In this document: one piece after another, positions 25,319 through 34,777 of the stretch
Position numbering within the stretch: position 1 is the first letter of the stretch
Layout of the letters: each line of letters opens with the position of its first letter
Source: Clostridiales bacterium
Lineage (GTDB): Bacteria; Bacillota; Clostridia; Lachnospirales; Lachnospiraceae
DNA: 64,000 nt
Direction of reading: 5' to 3'
NCBI GenBank assembly: GCA_018372435.1
Contig: JAHAJA010000005.1
Location: 124,001-188,000 of the forward strand
Notes under the pieces: generated by a model
Told to the model about the DNA's origin: nothing
The model's input: the letters and a program-made list of their open reading frames with translations, nothing else
The model's database searches: none
Program-made: the position numbers and the translations under genes

Positions 25319-26812
25319 ATGGATAATAAATTAATTATGATCTCCGATAACGACAGCGTAGCGGTTGCATTATGTGAAATCAAAGCTTTAGAAGTAGTAA
25401 CTGTTAACAATGTGGAAATAACAGTTTTGAACGATATACCATTTGGTCATAAAGTTGCTTTGCATGATATAAAAGAAAATGAAAACATTATCAAGTATGG
25501 GCATGCAATTGGTCATGCAAGATGTGATATTAAGAAGGGCGAACATATTCATGTTCATAACTTGAAGACAAATCTTGATGGAGTACTTAGTTATGAATAC
25601 AAGGAAGTAGAACATATATTTGAACCATTCGAAGGAAAGTCTGAATATACATTCGAAGGTTATGTTAGAGAAGATGGAAAAGTTGGTATCCGTAATGAAG
25701 TTTGGATTATTCCAACAGTAGGCTGTGTTAATACGACAGCTAAGCTTCTTGAAGAGCAAGCAAGAAAATTATATGGTGATAAAGTGGATGATATCTGTGC
25801 GTTCACACATAACATGGGTTGTAGCCAGTTAACCAAGGACCATGAAAGAACACAACACATCCTAAAAGGTATTATCAACAATCCGAACGCAGGAGCTGTA
25901 TTAGTATTGAGTCTTGGTTGTGAAAACAATAATTTGGATGTATTCAAACCAATCCTTGGTGACTACAATACAGATCGTATCAAATTCTTAGTAACGCAAG
26001 ATGTGGAAGATGAGTACGAAGCTGGTATGGATAGCATGAAAGAATTAGTAGAGTATGCTTCAACTTTCAAACGAGAAACGGTACCCGCTGATAAGCTTGT
26101 TATGGGCTTTAAGTGTGGTGGTTCTGATGCATTCTCTGGTATCACAGCAAACGCATTGTGCGGAAGGATCAATGACCGTGTAGTAGGAAGCGGTGGTAGT
26201 ACGATCTTAACAGAAGTACCGGAGATGTTTGGTGCAGAAACACTATTAATGGAACGCGCAGTTAATCAGGAAACGTTTGATGAGATAGTGGACTTGATTA
26301 ATAACTTTAAGAACTATTTCAAGAAATACAATCAAACAATATATGAAAACCCATCTCCAGGTAACAAAAAAGGTGGCATCTCCTCCTTAGAAGAAAAATC
26401 ACTTGGTTGTACACAAAAGGGTGGTCACGCACCTGTAGTTGGCGTTCTTAATTATGGTGAACGTGTTGAAAAATGTGGTCTAAACTTGTTAATTGGACCA
26501 GGTAATGACCAAGTATCTTGTACAAATCTGGTGGCAAGTGGTGCGCAAATGATACTATTCACAACTGGTAGAGGAAATCCATTCGGTTCTCCAGTTCCTA
26601 CAGTTAAGATTTCATCAAACAGCAATTTATATAATAAGAAGACACATTGGATTGATTTTAATGCGGGTCAAATCTTAGAAGGTAAATCCTTCGAGACAGT
26701 TACGGAGGAATTCTTTCGATATTTATTAGATGTGGCTTCGGGTAAGAAGACAAAGAATGAAGAAAGAGGATACAAAGAAATCTCAGTGTTTAGAGATGGT
26801 GTAATCCTATAA
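25319..26812 (+). CDS. uxaA: Altronate dehydratase
   Basis: A 497-residue dehydratase turning D-altronate into 2-keto-3-deoxygluconate. An N-terminal SAF domain (about 10-95) precedes the large catalytic domain with NMGCSQLTKDHERT, GCENNNLDVF, MGFKCGGSDAFSGITANA and LGCTQKGGHAPV, whose cysteines are expected to hold the iron centre. Length fits UxaA. GAAAGGGG is the ribosome site. It lies between uxaB and uxaC. Confidence 0.93.
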   Translation: MDNKLIMISDNDSVAVALCEIKALEVVTVNNVEITVLNDIPFGHKVALHDIKENENIIKYGHAIGHARCDIKKGEHIHVHNLKTNLDGVLSYEYKEVEHIFEPFEGKSEYTFEGYVREDGKVGIRNEVWIIPTVGCVNTTAKLLEEQARKLYGDKVDDICAFTHNMGCSQLTKDHERTQHILKGIINNPNAGAVLVLSLGCENNNLDVFKPILGDYNTDRIKFLVTQDVEDEYEAGMDSMKELVEYASTFKRETVPADKLVMGFKCGGSDAFSGITANALCGRINDRVVGSGGSTILTEVPEMFGAETLLMERAVNQETFDEIVDLINNFKNYFKKYNQTIYENPSPGNKKGGISSLEEKSLGCTQKGGHAPVVGVLNYGERVEKCGLNLLIGPGNDQVSCTNLVASGAQMILFTTGRGNPFGSPVPTVKISSNSNLYNKKTHWIDFNAGQILEGKSFETVTEEFFRYLLDVASGKKTKNEERGYKEISVFRDGVIL

Positions 26813-26945
26813 TTGTATTAATACAGAGCGATATGAGGTTATCAAAATAAGGCTGAGTAGATTTATTGAAATAAAAGATATAGCAGAGCGGATTAAATAT
26901 CCACTTTGCCTTAACGTGAGGCGTTAAGTATAGGAGGAAAGTAAT

Positions 26946-28352
26946 ATGAAACAATTTATGGATAAGGATTTCTTATTATCAACAGAGACAGCTAAAAAAC
27001 TTTATCATGAACATGCGGCAGTAGTACCAGTTCTTGATTATCATTGTCATATCAATCCAGCTGAGATTGCTAACGATCGTAAATTTGATAACATTGCTCA
27101 AGTTTGGTTAGGTGGGGATCACTACAAATGGCGTCAGATGCGCTCGAATGGTGTGGAAGAAAGATACATTACTGGTGATGCTTCTGATAGAGAGAAGTTC
27201 CAAAAATGGGCTGAGACATTAGAAAAAGCCATTGGAAACCCATTATATCATTGGAGTCATCTTGAACTACAAAGGTATTTCGGGTATACTGGTGCATTGA
27301 ATACGGAAACAGCAGAAGAAGTATGGAATTTATGTAACGCGAAACTACATGAAGATTCTATGAGTGTTCGTAATATAATTAAACAGTCAGGTGTAACATT
27401 AATCTGTACAACAGATGATCCAATCGATTCGCTTGAATGGCATCAAAAAATTGCTGCTGATGATACTTTTGATGTTCAAGTTCTTCCGGCATGGAGACCA
27501 GATAAAGCTATGAATATAGAAAAAGTTGATTATGTTAGCTACCTTAGTAAATTATCCAAAGTAAGTGGTATTAAGGTCTCAACATTTGCTGCGTTGAAAG
27601 AAGCATTACAAAAGCGTCTCGCTTATTTTGCAGCGAACGGATGTTGTGTATCTGACCATGCATTAGAATATGTTATGTATGCTCCTGCTTCTGATGAAGA
27701 AATCGAAGCAATCTTTGAAAAGAGAATGCAAGGGGGAGAGATTACAAGAGATGAAGAACTTAAATTCAAAACTGCTTTCATGGTGTTCGTAGGTAAAGAA
27801 TATCACAAATTAGATTGGGCTATGCAATTACACTATGGTTGTAAACGTGACAACAACGCGTTTCGTTTCAATCAATTGGGTCCAGATACAGGATATGATT
27901 GTATTGATAATTATGCACCTTCTTCACAAATGGCCGATTTCCTTAACGCATTAAATGCTACAGATCAAATGCCTAGAACAATCATTTACAGCCTTAATCC
28001 AAATGATAACGCAGCAATCGGAACAATCATAGGATGTTTCCAAGACGCTGGCGTTGCAGGTAAGATTCAACAGGGTAGTGCGTGGTGGTTCAATGATCAT
28101 AAAACAGGTATGACAGAGCAAATGGTTTCCTTGGCAAACTTAGGGTTATTAGGCAATTTTATCGGTATGCTTACTGATTCAAGAAGTTACTTGTCTTACA
28201 CAAGACACGAATATTTCAGAAGAATTCTTTGTGAATTAGTAGGTAACTGGGTTGAAAACGGAGAATACCCGAATGATGAAAAAGTCCTTGGGAAAATGAT
28301 TGAGAATATTTCATATTACAACGCTGTTAATTATTTCGGATTTAATATATAG
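26946..28352 (+). CDS. uxaC: Glucuronate/galacturonate isomerase
   Basis: A 468-residue isomerase that converts D-galacturonate to D-tagaturonate, or D-glucuronate to D-fructuronate. The metal-site motif LDYHCHINPAEIA (about 27-39), ICTTDDPIDSLEWH, QLHYGCKRDNNAFRF and the C-terminal SRSYLSYTRHEYFRRILCELVGNWVE are diagnostic. ATAGGAGG precedes the start. It provides the first step for the galacturonate released by GH28. Confidence 0.95.
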   Translation: MKQFMDKDFLLSTETAKKLYHEHAAVVPVLDYHCHINPAEIANDRKFDNIAQVWLGGDHYKWRQMRSNGVEERYITGDASDREKFQKWAETLEKAIGNPLYHWSHLELQRYFGYTGALNTETAEEVWNLCNAKLHEDSMSVRNIIKQSGVTLICTTDDPIDSLEWHQKIAADDTFDVQVLPAWRPDKAMNIEKVDYVSYLSKLSKVSGIKVSTFAALKEALQKRLAYFAANGCCVSDHALEYVMYAPASDEEIEAIFEKRMQGGEITRDEELKFKTAFMVFVGKEYHKLDWAMQLHYGCKRDNNAFRFNQLGPDTGYDCIDNYAPSSQMADFLNALNATDQMPRTIIYSLNPNDNAAIGTIIGCFQDAGVAGKIQQGSAWWFNDHKTGMTEQMVSLANLGLLGNFIGMLTDSRSYLSYTRHEYFRRILCELVGNWVENGEYPNDEKVLGKMIENISYYNAVNYFGFNI

Positions 28353-28389
28353 AAAGTTCAAAAACGTATTGTTTTGTTGAAATAATAGT

Positions 28390-28424
28390 TGGTGCCAAAG
28401 ACGAAGAAAGTTCTTATGGCACCA
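28390..28424 (+). terminator. Weak terminator after uxaC
   Basis: TGGTGCC pairs exactly with GGCACCA across a 21-base loop, followed by TTTCT. The stem is short and the loop long, so read-through into the kinase gene is likely. Confidence 0.45.
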
Positions 28425-28494
28425 TTTCTAAAGAAAGGGATCATGTAGGATCTGAGCTAGTATCTTAGATTGTAATGACATGTGTGGTGAAAGC

Positions 28495-29517
28495 ATGGAG
28501 AAAAAACAGTATGCGGCATTAGCACTTGGGGAGATTTTATTACGCTTATCAACGCCAAACAATGAAAGAATTGTTAGAGGTGATACGTTTCAAAAATGTG
28601 CAGGTGGAGCAGAACTTAATGTAGTATCTGGTATATCGGCACTTGGTTTGCGTACTGGGATTATGTCCAAAGTACCGCAAAATGATTTAGGTGTATTTGT
28701 TCGTAATCATATTCGCTTCTGTGGTGTTAGTGATGACTATTTATTATACGATCAGGCGAAAGATTCAAGACTTGGTATCTATTATTATGAGAATGGAGCG
28801 TATCCTAGAAAGACATCTGTCGTTTATGACAGGGGACATTCTACAATAACAACACTAACTGTGAAGGAAATACCAGAAGAAGTATATAGTACAACAAGAT
28901 TATTTCACACAAGCGGGATTACACTTGCGTTATCAAGTCAATTACGTGAGACAACTGTTGAGGTAATTAAGAAATTCAAAGAAAAAGGTACTTTAATATC
29001 CTTTGATGTAAATTATAGAGCAAACCTTTGGAGTGAAGAAGAAGCTAGAGAAACAATTATGACAATCCTCCCTTATGTTGATATTCTTTTTGTTTCGGAA
29101 GAAACATCAAGAAGAATGTTTGCTAAGAAAGGTGAACTGAAAGATATCATGAAATCATATACAACTGAATATGGAGTGAAGATTGTTGCTACGACAGAAA
29201 GAACTATCGTAAGTCCTAAGAAGCATCACTTTAATTCTATTATCTATAATGCGAAAGAAGGCTGTTACTACCAGGAGAAACCATATGAGAATATTGAAGT
29301 TGTAGATCGTATTGGTAGTGGTGATGCTTATGTTTCAGGTGTATTATATGGTTTACTTCAATACGATAGTTGTGAAAAGGCTCTTCAATTCGGTAATGTA
29401 GTAAGTTCACTTAAGAACACAATACCAGGAGATGTATTATCGACAAATATCAATGAAGTTACAAGAATTATGGAAGAGCATTCTGGATTAAAGGAAGTTA
29501 GCGAATTAAATCGATAA
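28495..29517 (+). CDS. kdgK: PfkB family sugar kinase, probable 2-keto-3-deoxygluconate kinase
   Basis: A 340-residue ribokinase-fold kinase. The N-terminal CAGGAELNVVSGISALGL and C-terminal DRIGSGDAYVSGVLYGLL (catalytic Asp in GSGD) are the PfkB signatures. The place after uxaB, uxaA and uxaC makes phosphorylation of 2-keto-3-deoxygluconate to KDPG the natural job; the kinase family alone does not prove the substrate. Start at 28495 follows GGTGAAAG; a start at 28480 is possible. No KDPG aldolase gene lies in the window. Confidence 0.85.
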   Translation: MEKKQYAALALGEILLRLSTPNNERIVRGDTFQKCAGGAELNVVSGISALGLRTGIMSKVPQNDLGVFVRNHIRFCGVSDDYLLYDQAKDSRLGIYYYENGAYPRKTSVVYDRGHSTITTLTVKEIPEEVYSTTRLFHTSGITLALSSQLRETTVEVIKKFKEKGTLISFDVNYRANLWSEEEARETIMTILPYVDILFVSEETSRRMFAKKGELKDIMKSYTTEYGVKIVATTERTIVSPKKHHFNSIIYNAKEGCYYQEKPYENIEVVDRIGSGDAYVSGVLYGLLQYDSCEKALQFGNVVSSLKNTIPGDVLSTNINEVTRIMEEHSGLKEVSELNR

Positions 29518-29622
29518 AAAGAATATACAAAGGACCAATTGCAAAATTTCGGTTGAAATTGACTGGTGAAATATGATATACTGTAACGAGCAATGAACAC
29601 CAAGGCAAAAGGAAGGGTTAAC

Positions 29623-30123
29623 ATGAGTTTATTAGAACAATGGAGAGAGCATGCATACTCTCAAGATACAAACCAAAAGATGGGTCAGCTTTTCTGGGCT
29701 AATTACTTTAATATTGAAAAAGGAATCTACGAACAATTATTAGCAGATCCTGAAACTGTTGTAACTGGAACAGTGAAAGAATTAGCAGAAAAATATGATA
29801 CAGATATCGAAACAATGACTGGTTTCTTAGATGGAATCGACGAAAGTTTAAAGACTCCTAATCCAATCGAAACAATGGATGAGAATACAAAAGTTAATCT
29901 TGGATTCGATAAAGAAAAATTATACTATAACATGGTCGGTTGTAAAGCTGACTGGTTATATGAACTACCAGTATGGGACAATCTTTTAACTGTTGAAAGA
30001 AGAAAAGAGTTATTTCTTCAATCAAAGAAATCTGGTACAGTTGTAAAAGAAAAGAAAGTTGGAAGAAACGATCCATGTCCATGTGGTTCAGGTAAAAAAT
30101 ATAAACAATGTTGCGGTAGATAA
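29623..30123 (+). CDS. SEC-C metal-binding domain protein
   Basis: A 166-residue protein whose C-terminus GRNDPCPCGSGKKYKQCCGR is a complete SEC-C zinc motif, like that at the end of SecA. The first 140 residues are a helical domain of unknown function (WREHAYSQDTNQKMGQLFWANYFNIEKGIYEQLL), also seen in other clostridial SEC-C proteins. A chaperone-like or SecB-binding role is possible but unproven. AAGGAAGGG lies before the ATG at 29623. A bidirectional terminator follows. Confidence 0.85.
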   Translation: MSLLEQWREHAYSQDTNQKMGQLFWANYFNIEKGIYEQLLADPETVVTGTVKELAEKYDTDIETMTGFLDGIDESLKTPNPIETMDENTKVNLGFDKEKLYYNMVGCKADWLYELPVWDNLLTVERRKELFLQSKKSGTVVKEKKVGRNDPCPCGSGKKYKQCCGR

Positions 30124-30134
30124 GCTGTAACATA

Positions 30135-30170
30135 TAATGTCCACGCTTAATATAAGCGTGGACATTATTA
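30135..30170. terminator. Bidirectional terminator
   Basis: An exact 15-bp stem, TAATGTCCACGCTTA with its complement, around a three-base loop. It lies between two convergent genes and reaches the stop codon of the minus-strand one. Confidence 0.88.
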
Positions 30171-30533
30171 TTTATTATACTGTTGCATTATTTGTGCTTT
30201 ATCTTCATCTGTAAGTGATTCTATGAACTGATTGAAGTTTTTTGTCTCTTCACGTTTGTTGTAACTTGCTACTTGAGATAAATGTTCTATGTTTTGAAGT
30301 TTTTGAATTATTTCACCTAAACAATAAAGTAAGGTACCAATGATTAATGTAACAACGATACCTATTAGCAAGATGAGTGCAGTTTTTTCCAAGTTACGAG
30401 TAGTTCCAAGTCCTGAGGTTGTTAACTCGTATGAGTTACCAAATCTTATAGATAATGCAATGCTACTGAAGAAACCGAGTATTATTATAGCTAGGGATAA
30501 CAATTTAGCGGTATTACTAGTTGAATTTTTCAT
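30168..30533 (-). CDS. Small membrane protein, unknown function
   Basis: A 121-residue protein with two hydrophobic segments (about 10-30 and 50-75) and a charged, helical C-terminal tail ending DEDKAQIMQQYNK. Start at 30533 is chosen because AAGGAGAA lies four bases upstream on the minus strand; a longer in-frame ATG at 30566 lacks this. No family is recognised. Confidence 0.6.
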   Translation of the reverse strand: MKNSTSNTAKLLSLAIIILGFFSSIALSIRFGNSYELTTSGLGTTRNLEKTALILLIGIVVTLIIGTLLYCLGEIIQKLQNIEHLSQVASYNKREETKNFNQFIESLTDEDKAQIMQQYNK

Positions 30534-30783
30534 GGTATTCTCCTTATATTTGCTAATTAATTTCATTTCCGCTTTTTTAGTATATAATTCTCAATGTTTT
30601 GACTATTCCAATATACCATAATATAGTAAAATATACAAATAACAAACAGTTATATAACTATGCCAAAAGGGATATGTTCGAATAGAACAAGTATGTTCAT
30701 AGCATATTAAACTGTCGAAATATATGTTATACTAATTATGCAGATATATGAATAGAATATATTAGCAGAGCAGAGGGTGGAAT

Positions 30784-32247
30784 ATGAGTAAAGAGAATAA
30801 TGAAAAAAAATCAGGTGCAAAGCAGTTATTAGCAGGCGGGTTGCTAATAATAAGTACAGTATGTTTGACAGCAAGTGCAGTTTATCTCTATGATACCTAT
30901 CAAGAGAGCAAGAAAAAAGCAGATACATATGTAAGTTCCGTTCAAGATATAGTTGTTGAAGGGGATAGCGGAGAAAGCAATACTGAGGTTGATAGTACGG
31001 AGCAACCAATAAGTAAGGATATGGAACCAAATCAAATGAATCAAGAAACCAATCAACAAGAAGAAACCAATCAACAAAAAGAAACCAATCAACAGCGAGA
31101 CGAGGAATCGAGTGTTGCAGATAATAATCAAGAGCTACAAGGAAGTCAGTCAGCAGTCGGTGAGGATACTGGGAATACAGAATTGGAACAAATCGTAGCA
31201 GATAGTAATACGATAGACGAAGTGGCTAATAAGAAGAGCATACCACCATGTAAGGTTAAGGGTATCTATGTAACTGGACCGATGGCAGGTACAACGAATA
31301 ATATGAACACCTTAATTGATTTGGTTGAATCTACAGAGTTAAATACGATGGTAATTGATATTAAAAATGATTCAGGTGAAATTACATATAAGATGGACAA
31401 TGAAGTTGCAAAAGAGATTGGAGCTACTGCTAATTACATAAATAATATAAAAGATTTAGTTGCAAAATTAAAAGAAAAAGGGATATATCTAATTGCTAGG
31501 ATAGTCGCCTTTAAAGACCCGATTCTGGCTGAGAATAAACCGGAATTAAGCCTTAAGAATGCAGATGGTACTATATTTCGCGACCGATCTGGTCTAGCGT
31601 GGGTTAATCCTTATAAGAAGGAAGTGTGGGAATATCTTGTTAGTGTTTCAAAAGAAGCTGCCGAATTAGGATTTGATGAGATTCAATTTGATTATATTCG
31701 TTTCTCAACAGATAGCGGTATGAAACAAGTTAGTTTTGGTTCGGAAGCAAATGATAAGTCAAAGATAGAAACAATTACAGAATTCACGAAATATGCCTAT
31801 GAAGCATTAAGTCCATTAGGTGTATATGTATCGGCTGACGTTTATGGAACGATTATTAGTAGTAATGTGGATGCCAAAATAGTTGGTCAGAGCTATGTGA
31901 AGATGGCAAAATATCTTGATTATATCTGTCCTATGATTTATCCCTCACATTATGCAAACAATTCCTATGGAATTAATTATCCTGATTTAGAACCCTATCT
32001 TTTAATAAAGAGTGCATTAGAGGATTCTAAGGAGGTACTTGAAGCGAAGGAAGAGGGAGAACATCTAGCAATCGTACGTCCATGGCTACAAGATTTTACT
32101 GCTACCTGGGTAGAGAAACATCAAAAATACGGTGCCAAGGAACTAAAAGAACAGATACAAGGTGTATATGATGCTGGATATGAAGAGTGGATTCTGTGGA
32201 ATGGCAATAACCGATATACGAAGAGTGGATTAGAGAATAACAATTGA
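30784..32247 (+). CDS. Putative glycoside hydrolase, DUF4015/GHL13 type, membrane-anchored
   Basis: A 487-residue protein with an N-terminal membrane anchor (about 15-38), a low-complexity Glu/Asn/Gln linker (about 60-150) and a DUF4015-type TIM-barrel domain. Family marks are VKGIYVTGPMAG, LNTMVIDIKNDSGEITY, GIYLIARIVAFKDP, GFDEIQFDYIRFS and ICPMIYPSHY. The linker contains the hexapeptide ETNQQ(E/K/R) three times, encoded by an 18-base repeat from 31045. The domain should sit outside the cell. An extended -10 (TGTTATACT, 30725-30733) lies upstream. Confidence 0.85.
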   Translation: MSKENNEKKSGAKQLLAGGLLIISTVCLTASAVYLYDTYQESKKKADTYVSSVQDIVVEGDSGESNTEVDSTEQPISKDMEPNQMNQETNQQEETNQQKETNQQRDEESSVADNNQELQGSQSAVGEDTGNTELEQIVADSNTIDEVANKKSIPPCKVKGIYVTGPMAGTTNNMNTLIDLVESTELNTMVIDIKNDSGEITYKMDNEVAKEIGATANYINNIKDLVAKLKEKGIYLIARIVAFKDPILAENKPELSLKNADGTIFRDRSGLAWVNPYKKEVWEYLVSVSKEAAELGFDEIQFDYIRFSTDSGMKQVSFGSEANDKSKIETITEFTKYAYEALSPLGVYVSADVYGTIISSNVDAKIVGQSYVKMAKYLDYICPMIYPSHYANNSYGINYPDLEPYLLIKSALEDSKEVLEAKEEGEHLAIVRPWLQDFTATWVEKHQKYGAKELKEQIQGVYDAGYEEWILWNGNNRYTKSGLENNN

Positions 32248-32267
32248 AATAAAGGAGCATTCATTAT

Positions 32268-33275
32268 ATGACTAAGTTAATAGATATGCACTGTGATACA
32301 ATTACAGAATTATATGATCATAGAGTAAAAGATGGTAGCACTGATACGTTACGTAGTAATTCGATGCACATTGATCTTGAGAAGCTAAAGCAAGGGAATT
32401 ATATGCTTCAAAACTTTGCTATCTTTCAATCACTTAAGAAGCATGAGAAGATGTTTGAGGATAGTATTAAGTATATCGACTATTTCTATCAGGAGATGGA
32501 AGCAAACAAGGATTATATTGGTATGGTGCGTACGTATGAGGATATTATAAGGAATGAAAAAGAAGGTAAGATGTCTGCATTATTAACCCTGGAAGAAGGT
32601 GCAGAAGCAGAAGGTAAATTAGAGTTTTTGCGTACTTACTATCGTCTAGGTGTAAGAATGATCACTCTTACATGGAATTACGAAAATGGTATTGGATATC
32701 CGAATTTTCATTATGAAGAAGGTAAAACGTCTGATATGAAGTCACGTAATACAATTGACGGTTTGACTGAGTTTGGTATTTCTTTTATAGAAGAGATGGA
32801 GAGGCTAGGTATGGTTATCGATGTTTCCCACTTATCGGATGCTGGTTTTTATGACGTGTTACGATATACCAAGAAGCCGTTCGTGGCGAGCCATTCCAAT
32901 GCTATGCACTGCTGTAATCATTGTAGAAACTTAACAGACGATATGATTCGTAGATTATCGGAAAGGGGTGGGGTAACAGGAATTAATTTTTACCCTTATT
33001 TCCTTGATGAGGTGGCACCTGAAGAAGGTAGAAAGGAATACGCGAGCATTGAGAAAATACTCGCCCATATTAAACATATAAAGAAAATAGGTGGAATCCA
33101 GTGTATTGGTCTAGGTACGGATTTTGATGGTATAGAAGGGGATTTAGAGATCAAAGATGCATCGTATATGCAGATGTTAGTAGAGAGACTAGAGAAGGCA
33201 GGATTTACACCTACAGAGATAGAGGCAATATGCTATAAGAATGTTTTGAGAGTTTATAAAGAAATATTAAGGTAG
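32268..33275 (+). CDS. Membrane dipeptidase family protein (peptidase M19)
   Basis: A 335-residue zinc-dependent dipeptidase of the renal dipeptidase family. The metal ligands are visible in IDMHCDTITELYD (HxD), LTLEEGAEAEG, IDVSHLSDAGFYDVL and VASHSNAMH; GLGTDFDG carries the catalytic Asp. No signal peptide or anchor is present, so it is cytoplasmic. It starts 20 bases after the DUF4015 gene with AAAGGAG upstream and probably shares its transcript. Confidence 0.92.
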   Translation: MTKLIDMHCDTITELYDHRVKDGSTDTLRSNSMHIDLEKLKQGNYMLQNFAIFQSLKKHEKMFEDSIKYIDYFYQEMEANKDYIGMVRTYEDIIRNEKEGKMSALLTLEEGAEAEGKLEFLRTYYRLGVRMITLTWNYENGIGYPNFHYEEGKTSDMKSRNTIDGLTEFGISFIEEMERLGMVIDVSHLSDAGFYDVLRYTKKPFVASHSNAMHCCNHCRNLTDDMIRRLSERGGVTGINFYPYFLDEVAPEEGRKEYASIEKILAHIKHIKKIGGIQCIGLGTDFDGIEGDLEIKDASYMQMLVERLEKAGFTPTEIEAICYKNVLRVYKEILR

Positions 33276-33282
33276 ATAAGCG

Positions 33283-33315
33283 ACGCCAATTTGATAGAGT
33301 TCAAATTGGCGTTAT
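33283..33315 (+). terminator. Terminator after dipeptidase gene
   Basis: ACGCCAATTTGA pairs exactly with TCAAATTGGCGT around a six-base loop, followed by TATT. Confidence 0.7.
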
Positions 33316-33439
33316 TGAATATAGTAGTTACCGACTCCTCTTCAAGTGCGAAGTTTGAGTGAATAATTATATAATAAAGAGTATCTTCATGTACCTTTCA
33401 GCATAAACATAGAATAATCAAGCTAAAGGTTGTAGATGC

Positions 33440-34276
33440 ATGAAGTTTACTAAGATGCAAGGACTTGGAAACGACTACATATATATTAATGCCATAACTG
33501 AGACCGTTGATAATCCTGAACAGTTAGCAGTACAGATGAGTAAAAAACACTATGGTATAGGTGCTGATGGTTTGATATTAATTAGACAATCTGATGTTGC
33601 TGACTTTATGATGGATATGTATAATGCCGATGGAACAAGGGCTGAGATGTGTGGAAATGGGATTCGGTGTGTAGCAAAATACGTATATGATAACAAACTA
33701 ACTGAAAAAACAGAGATTCTAATAGAGACGTTATCAGGAGTGAAACGACTTTTCTTAGAAGTGGATGATGAAATTGTTAAAATGGTGACAGTTGATATGG
33801 GAAAACCAGAGCTATTATCGACTAAGATTCCTGCTATATCTGATAAAGAGATAATAAAGAACGAAAAAATAGAAATTGACGGGGAGATATATCATATCAC
33901 ATGTGTCTCTATGGGAAACCCACATACAGTAATATTTGTTGATGACATTAGAGACGTAAAACTTGAAGAAATTGGTCCAAAGATAGAGACGCATCCGATG
34001 TTTCCGAAGAAAACAAATGTAGAATTTGTTGAAGTTATCACGAACAACATTATACGTATGAGAGTTTGGGAGCGCGGAACAGGTATTACTTTGGCTTGCG
34101 GTACTGGAGCATGCGCAAGTGTGGTGGCTAGTATAATGAACGATTATACGGATCGGAGAGTAGATGTCGTACTTGATGGAGGAATTCTAACAGTTGATTG
34201 GCACGAATTCAATAATATAATTTCAATGCGTGGTCCAACTGAAACTGTATTTGAAGGTAATTGGGGGAGATTATAG
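33440..34276 (+). CDS. dapF: Diaminopimelate epimerase
   Basis: A 278-residue cofactor-independent epimerase that converts LL- to meso-diaminopimelate for lysine and peptidoglycan. Both catalytic cysteines are present, in EMCGNGIRCVAKY (about 70) and LACGTGACASV (about 218). The N-terminus FTKMQGLGNDYIYI is typical. Length is normal. It stands alone between two terminators. Confidence 0.96.
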   Translation: MKFTKMQGLGNDYIYINAITETVDNPEQLAVQMSKKHYGIGADGLILIRQSDVADFMMDMYNADGTRAEMCGNGIRCVAKYVYDNKLTEKTEILIETLSGVKRLFLEVDDEIVKMVTVDMGKPELLSTKIPAISDKEIIKNEKIEIDGEIYHITCVSMGNPHTVIFVDDIRDVKLEEIGPKIETHPMFPKKTNVEFVEVITNNIIRMRVWERGTGITLACGTGACASVVASIMNDYTDRRVDVVLDGGILTVDWHEFNNIISMRGPTETVFEGNWGRL

Positions 34277-34349
34277 AACCAATATAGAGTCTATATCATT
34301 CGGAATTCGTTACATCTATGGAAGTACCCTCATTTAATTATGAATAATG

Positions 34350-34395
34350 AAAACAAGAGCAAGAAGACTACTTGAGTATTCTTGCTCTTGTTTTT
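34350..34395 (+). terminator. Terminator upstream of adhE region
   Basis: A 16-bp exact stem, AAAACAAGAGCAAGAA with its complement, a 13-base loop and a five-base T-run. It insulates adhE from dapF. Confidence 0.85.
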
Positions 34396-34532
34396 GTACA
34401 ATTTTACTAAAGCAAAATGAATTCATATAACTAAATTAACAGAGAGTGGAAATGGAGACAAACAAATAATGGGAATTTGTTAAAATGACTAAAAAATTAA
34501 GAAAATTATCGAATTTTTGATTAATGTGTACA

Positions 34533-34621
34533 TTGACAAACAATTAACAATAATATAAAATAAACATTGTTAAAAGATAAACAATATAGCAACACATAAA
34601 AACTTGTTAATATTTTAACGC
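34533..34621. promoter_or_regulatory. Three Rex-like redox operators upstream of adhE
   Basis: TTGACAAACAATTAACAA (34533-34550), TTGTTAAAAGATAAACAA (34567-34584) and TTGTTAATATTTTAACGC (34604-34621) each resemble the clostridial Rex site TTGTTAANNNNTTAACAA with one or two changes. Spacings between site starts are 34 and 37 bases. Rex represses fermentation genes when NADH is low, and adhE is a standard target in clostridia. The rex gene is not in the window. Confidence 0.7.
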
Positions 34622-34777
34622 ATAACATTGTTATAAATGAAAGAAATAAAAAAAGGTTATAATTTAGTAGCGTATTTTATTTTTAGTAATTAATAAGTTT
34701 ATATCTATGAAGCTGTATCGGAGGAAGTACCCCCCTACTGATAACAGGATGATTTCAAAATTAGGAGGATAATCGTA

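Larger units (their letters stand above)
34277..34777. other. Control region upstream of adhE
   Basis: About 500 AT-rich bases with the terminator ending the dapF side (34350-34395), three Rex-like palindromes and a TATAAT at 34658-34663 that may be the adhE -10. The leader has a short GC-rich patch (GGAGGAAGTACCCCCCTAC, near 34720-34740) of unknown meaning before the AGGAGG ribosome site. Confidence 0.65.

Noticed and set aside
30660..30710. LexA-like site (GAAC-N6-GTTC) upstream of the DUF4015 gene
   Set aside because: The Gram-positive LexA box needs a four-base spacer, and the downstream genes are not SOS genes.
34720..34745. GC-rich patch in the adhE leader considered as a riboswitch
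   Set aside because: Pairing between the G-rich and C-rich runs is weak and the leader lacks any recognisable aptamer fold.
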